A stretch of 6,935 bases of DNA, from NCBI GenBank assembly GCA_910588175.1, contig CAJUQQ010000086.1, positions 1 to 6,935 on the forward strand, in the 5' to 3' direction. This stretch comes from an uncultured Oscillibacter sp. GTDB lineage: Bacteria > Bacillota > Clostridia > Oscillospirales > Oscillospiraceae. The position numbers were made by a program, and so were the translations under genes. Each line of letters begins with the position of its first letter. Position 1 is the stretch's first letter. Under the pieces are notes generated by a model. That model made no database searches and was not told where the DNA came from. It saw nothing but the letters and a program-made list of their open reading frames with translations. This document shows, piece after piece, positions 4,744-6,935 of the stretch.

Positions 4744-6777
4744 GTGGCATACAGTCAACTGACATTGGAGCGGGAACGGGCGGGGCGTCTGGTGGGCCTG
4801 GGAATCCGCTTTTTTCTCTCGGCGGCGCTGACCGCCGGACAGACCGCCGGAGGGACCGCCCCCTTCGCCCTGGGCTGGGTGACGGCGGCGGGACCGGGGC
4901 TGGAGGGCGCCGCCGCCCTGGCGGGGGCCTTCGCGGGGGCGGCGCTGTTTCTCCCCTTTGCCAAGGCCCTGCCCTTCCTGGCGGTGGCGGTGCTCATCGT
5001 CACGGCCTCCGCCGCCCTGGGGGGCTCCTGGCTTCTCTCCCGGCGGCGGAGCGCCGCCCTGACGGCCATGGGGCTCTTCGCCACGGTGGAGGGCATTTAC
5101 ATCCTCCAGTCCCTCTCCCCCCTGGACCGCCTGGCGGACTGCCTGGCGGCGGCGGGACTGCTGGGGGCCTCCGCCTGGCTGTTCTGGCCCCTCCTCCGGG
5201 GCGGGGAGGGCCGGGGCGTGGTGGACGGCCTTCTGTTTCTGGCGGGGGCGCTGGTGACGGCGGTGGAGAACCTGGAGCTGCTGGGCTTTTCCCCCGCCCG
5301 GGCCCTGCTCTGCCTTCTGGCGGCCCTGGCGGCCTATGACCGGGGCCCCGCCGGCGGGGCGGCCTTTGGCCTGGGGCTGGGGCTGACGGCGGAGCTGTGC
5401 GGAAGCCGCCTCCCCCTCACCGCCGCCCTGGGTCTGGCGGGGCTGGCGGCGGGAGGCTGCCAGGGCCGCAGGCGGTCTGGGGCGGCGCTGGCCTTTCTGG
5501 CGGCGGCGGGCGCGGCGGCTTTGGCGGAGGGGCGGCCTCTGCCCCTGCTGGCGGAGACGGCGGCGGGCACGGCGCTGTTCCTGGCGGTGCCCCGGCGGTT
5601 TGTGGCGGGAAAACGGGTGCGGCCCGCCATCCCGCCCGCCCCGGAGCGGAGCGGGGACGCCCCCGCCCCCTGGCGGCAGCGGCTAGACCGGGCGGCGGCG
5701 GCGCTCCGGGACCTGTACGACAGCATCGGCCGCTCCGCGCCTCCGGCGGCGGACGAGAACCCCGCCATCGTCTTCGACCGCTCCGCGGAAAAGGTCTGCC
5801 GGGGCTGCGCCCTCTGCGAGCTCTGCTGGCAGAAGGACTATACCGGCACCTTCAACGCCATGAACGACGCCACCCCCTATCTCCTGGAGCGGGGCCGGGC
5901 TCTGCCAAAGGACTTCCCGGACTACTTCACCGGCCGGTGCATCCATCTCCAAGATCTGCTGGCGGCCATCAACGGCGAGCTCTCCGCCTTTCTCCTCCGG
6001 CGGCAGTACCGCCGCCAGCTGGAGGAGACCCGCCGCAGCGCCCGGGGGCAGTACGCCCAGCTCTCGGAGCTGCTGGCCGCCACCGCCGCCGGGCTGGAGG
6101 CCGCCGCTCCTGTTATGGCGGAGGGCGTTCCCCACTGCCAGGTGGGAGCCGCCCTCCGGCCCAAGGCGGGAGAGACGGTCTGCGGGGACACCGTGGCCTC
6201 CTTCCGGACGGACCGGGGCCTTTGGTGTCTGCTGCTGGCGGACGGCATGGGCAGCGGCGAGGCCGCCCGGAAGGAGTCCGCCCTGGTCTGCCGCCTGCTC
6301 CAGCAATTTCTGGAGGCCGGGGTGGCCCCGGAGGCGGCGCTGAAAACCCTGAATTCCGCCATGACCCTTCGGGGGGCGGACAGCGGGGCCTTTACCACCG
6401 TGGACCTCTGCGTCTACGACCCGGGAACCCAGGAGGCGGCCTTCTACAAGTGCGGTGCGGCTCCCAGTTACATCAAGCGGGGCGGCGTGGTCCGGCGGGT
6501 CACCGGGGCCAGCCTGCCGGTGGGGCTCCAGGGTCCGCCGCCGGACGTGACCAAAACGCCCCTGCCCCCCGGGAGCTTCGCCGTCCTGGTCAGCGACGGC
6601 GTGGCAGATCAGGAGAAGGACGAGTGGATGCTGAACCTGCTGGCGGGCTGGTCCGGGGACGATCCCCAGGACCTAGCGGGCCTCATTCTGGCGGAGAGCG
6701 TCCGGAGGGAGTGCCTCCGGGACGACTGCGGCGTCCAGGTGTTGTACTGCCCGGAGACAAAAGCGAGAGAGGTGTAA
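4744..6777 (+). CDS. spoIIE: Stage II sporulation protein E (membrane PP2C-type phosphatase)
   Basis: SpoIIE dephosphorylates the anti-anti-sigma factor SpoIIAA in the forespore, releasing SigF, and acts with FtsZ at the polar septum. The protein here has 677 residues (B. subtilis, about 827). Residues about 18-285 are Ala/Leu-rich with about ten membrane segments. Residues about 300-350 form a linker, then a cysteine cluster CRGCALCELCW (352-362), a mark of the SpoIIE middle region. Residues about 405-455 are charged helices, probably coiled coil, ahead of the phosphatase. The PP2C/SpoIIE domain (about 465-668) has GD (481-482), LADGMGSGEAARKES (498-512), FTTVDLCVYDP (550-560), FYKCGAAPSYIKRG (567-580), LVSDGVADQE (615-624) and DDCGVQVL (660-667), so the acidic metal-binding positions are kept. 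The start is GTG 4744. It is a single-gene unit with its own terminator, divergent from the XRE gene. Its presence implies an endospore-forming lineage. Confidence 0.94.
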   Translation: MAYSQLTLERERAGRLVGLGIRFFLSAALTAGQTAGGTAPFALGWVTAAGPGLEGAAALAGAFAGAALFLPFAKALPFLAVAVLIVTASAALGGSWLLSRRRSAALTAMGLFATVEGIYILQSLSPLDRLADCLAAAGLLGASAWLFWPLLRGGEGRGVVDGLLFLAGALVTAVENLELLGFSPARALLCLLAALAAYDRGPAGGAAFGLGLGLTAELCGSRLPLTAALGLAGLAAGGCQGRRRSGAALAFLAAAGAAALAEGRPLPLLAETAAGTALFLAVPRRFVAGKRVRPAIPPAPERSGDAPAPWRQRLDRAAAALRDLYDSIGRSAPPAADENPAIVFDRSAEKVCRGCALCELCWQKDYTGTFNAMNDATPYLLERGRALPKDFPDYFTGRCIHLQDLLAAINGELSAFLLRRQYRRQLEETRRSARGQYAQLSELLAATAAGLEAAAPVMAEGVPHCQVGAALRPKAGETVCGDTVASFRTDRGLWCLLLADGMGSGEAARKESALVCRLLQQFLEAGVAPEAALKTLNSAMTLRGADSGAFTTVDLCVYDPGTQEAAFYKCGAAPSYIKRGGVVRRVTGASLPVGLQGPPPDVTKTPLPPGSFAVLVSDGVADQEKDEWMLNLLAGWSGDDPQDLAGLILAESVRRECLRDDCGVQVLYCPETKAREV

Positions 6778-6794
6778 CCCTCTCCCGCTTTTTT
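6763..6794. terminator. Bidirectional terminator between convergent genes
   Basis: GCGAGAGAGG (6763-6772) pairs with CCTCTCCCGC (6779-6788) with one mismatch and a 6-base loop that includes the spoIIE stop codon. Six T follow on the plus strand. Reading the minus strand, the same stem is followed by TTTT, so it can also end the gene stopping at 6801. Confidence 0.85.
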
Positions 6795-6800
6795 GTCCCT

Positions 6801-6935
6801 TCAGGGTTCCTCCAGCAGTCTGATGCCGGTCAGGGTGCCGTACCCCTGGAAATCGGGACGGGTGAAATCCCGGACGGTCTCAATGCGGACCGTGCCTTCC
6901 GCGCTGGACAGGATCCGCATGGCTCCCCGGAACCC
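6801..6935 (-). CDS. C-terminal end of an unidentified protein (cut by the window)
   Basis: An open minus-strand frame enters at 6935 and ends at a TGA (complement of 6801-6803), giving the last 44 residues of a protein whose start lies outside. The segment includes ILSSAEGTVRIETVRDF and ends TLTGIRLLEEP. It alternates hydrophobic and polar residues like a beta-rich domain. GC-rich third positions and the shared terminator just beyond its stop support a real gene. I do not recognise the family, and this is too little to assign a function. Confidence 0.6.
   Translation of the reverse strand, partial: GFRGAMRILSSAEGTVRIETVRDFTRPDFQGYGTLTGIRLLEEP

Noticed and set aside
4501..4758. Long N-terminal extension of the XRE protein
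   Set aside because: It would run through the promoter and palindrome and has a Gly/Lys/Arg-rich low-complexity product. ATG 4500 has AAAGGGG and begins just before the helix-turn-helix.
5683..6398. Minus-strand frames opposite the second half of spoIIE
   Set aside because: They are Ala/Arg/Pro-rich shadow frames without recognisable domains, whereas the plus-strand frame carries conserved SpoIIE motifs throughout.

Overview
The window looks like chromosomal DNA from a high-GC, endospore-forming, anaerobic member of the Firmicutes, most likely Clostridia of the Oscillospiraceae type (Flavonifractor or Pseudoflavonifractor-like). This rests on a clear SpoIIE sporulation phosphatase, a PfoR/PTS_EIIC_2 family membrane protein, a secreted protein ending in a copper amine oxidase N-terminal-like domain, strong AGGAGG-type ribosome binding sites and GC-rich codon use throughout. 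The genus is inference. I see no transposase, integrase, phage gene, CRISPR array, tRNA or rRNA.

Layout. Positions 1-138 hold four nearly contiguous inverted repeats, at least two of which resemble terminators. A minus-strand pair follows. It is a 77-residue lipoprotein (1288-1521) and, 123 bases downstream, a 336-residue secreted protein with a copper amine oxidase N-like domain (154-1164). Upstream of the lipoprotein, on the minus strand, is a sequence resembling an ECF-sigma promoter (TGTAAC-N17-CGTC). Divergent from this pair is sodA (1687-2328, plus strand), a Fe/Mn superoxide dismutase. Next, on the plus strand, is a near-consensus SigA promoter (TTGACA-N17-TATGAT) running into an 18-bp-arm palindrome, then the PfoR-like membrane protein (2539-3648) and its terminator. 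A minus-strand gene for a DNA-binding membrane protein (XRE helix-turn-helix plus about six membrane segments, 3703-4500) has its own promoter with a 12-bp-arm palindrome in the leader. Divergent from it is spoIIE (4744-6777, plus strand), ending in a bidirectional terminator shared with the truncated end of a convergent minus-strand gene (6801-6935).

The genes do not form one obvious pathway. Each transcription unit is short and separately controlled: cell-envelope proteins under a possible ECF sigma factor, oxygen defence (sodA), a membrane protein of uncertain substrate under a probable repressor, an apparently autoregulated membrane-bound regulator, and a sporulation phosphatase. The most noteworthy material is regulatory DNA: several perfect palindromes at promoters. 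I do not see evidence for a new multi-gene system.
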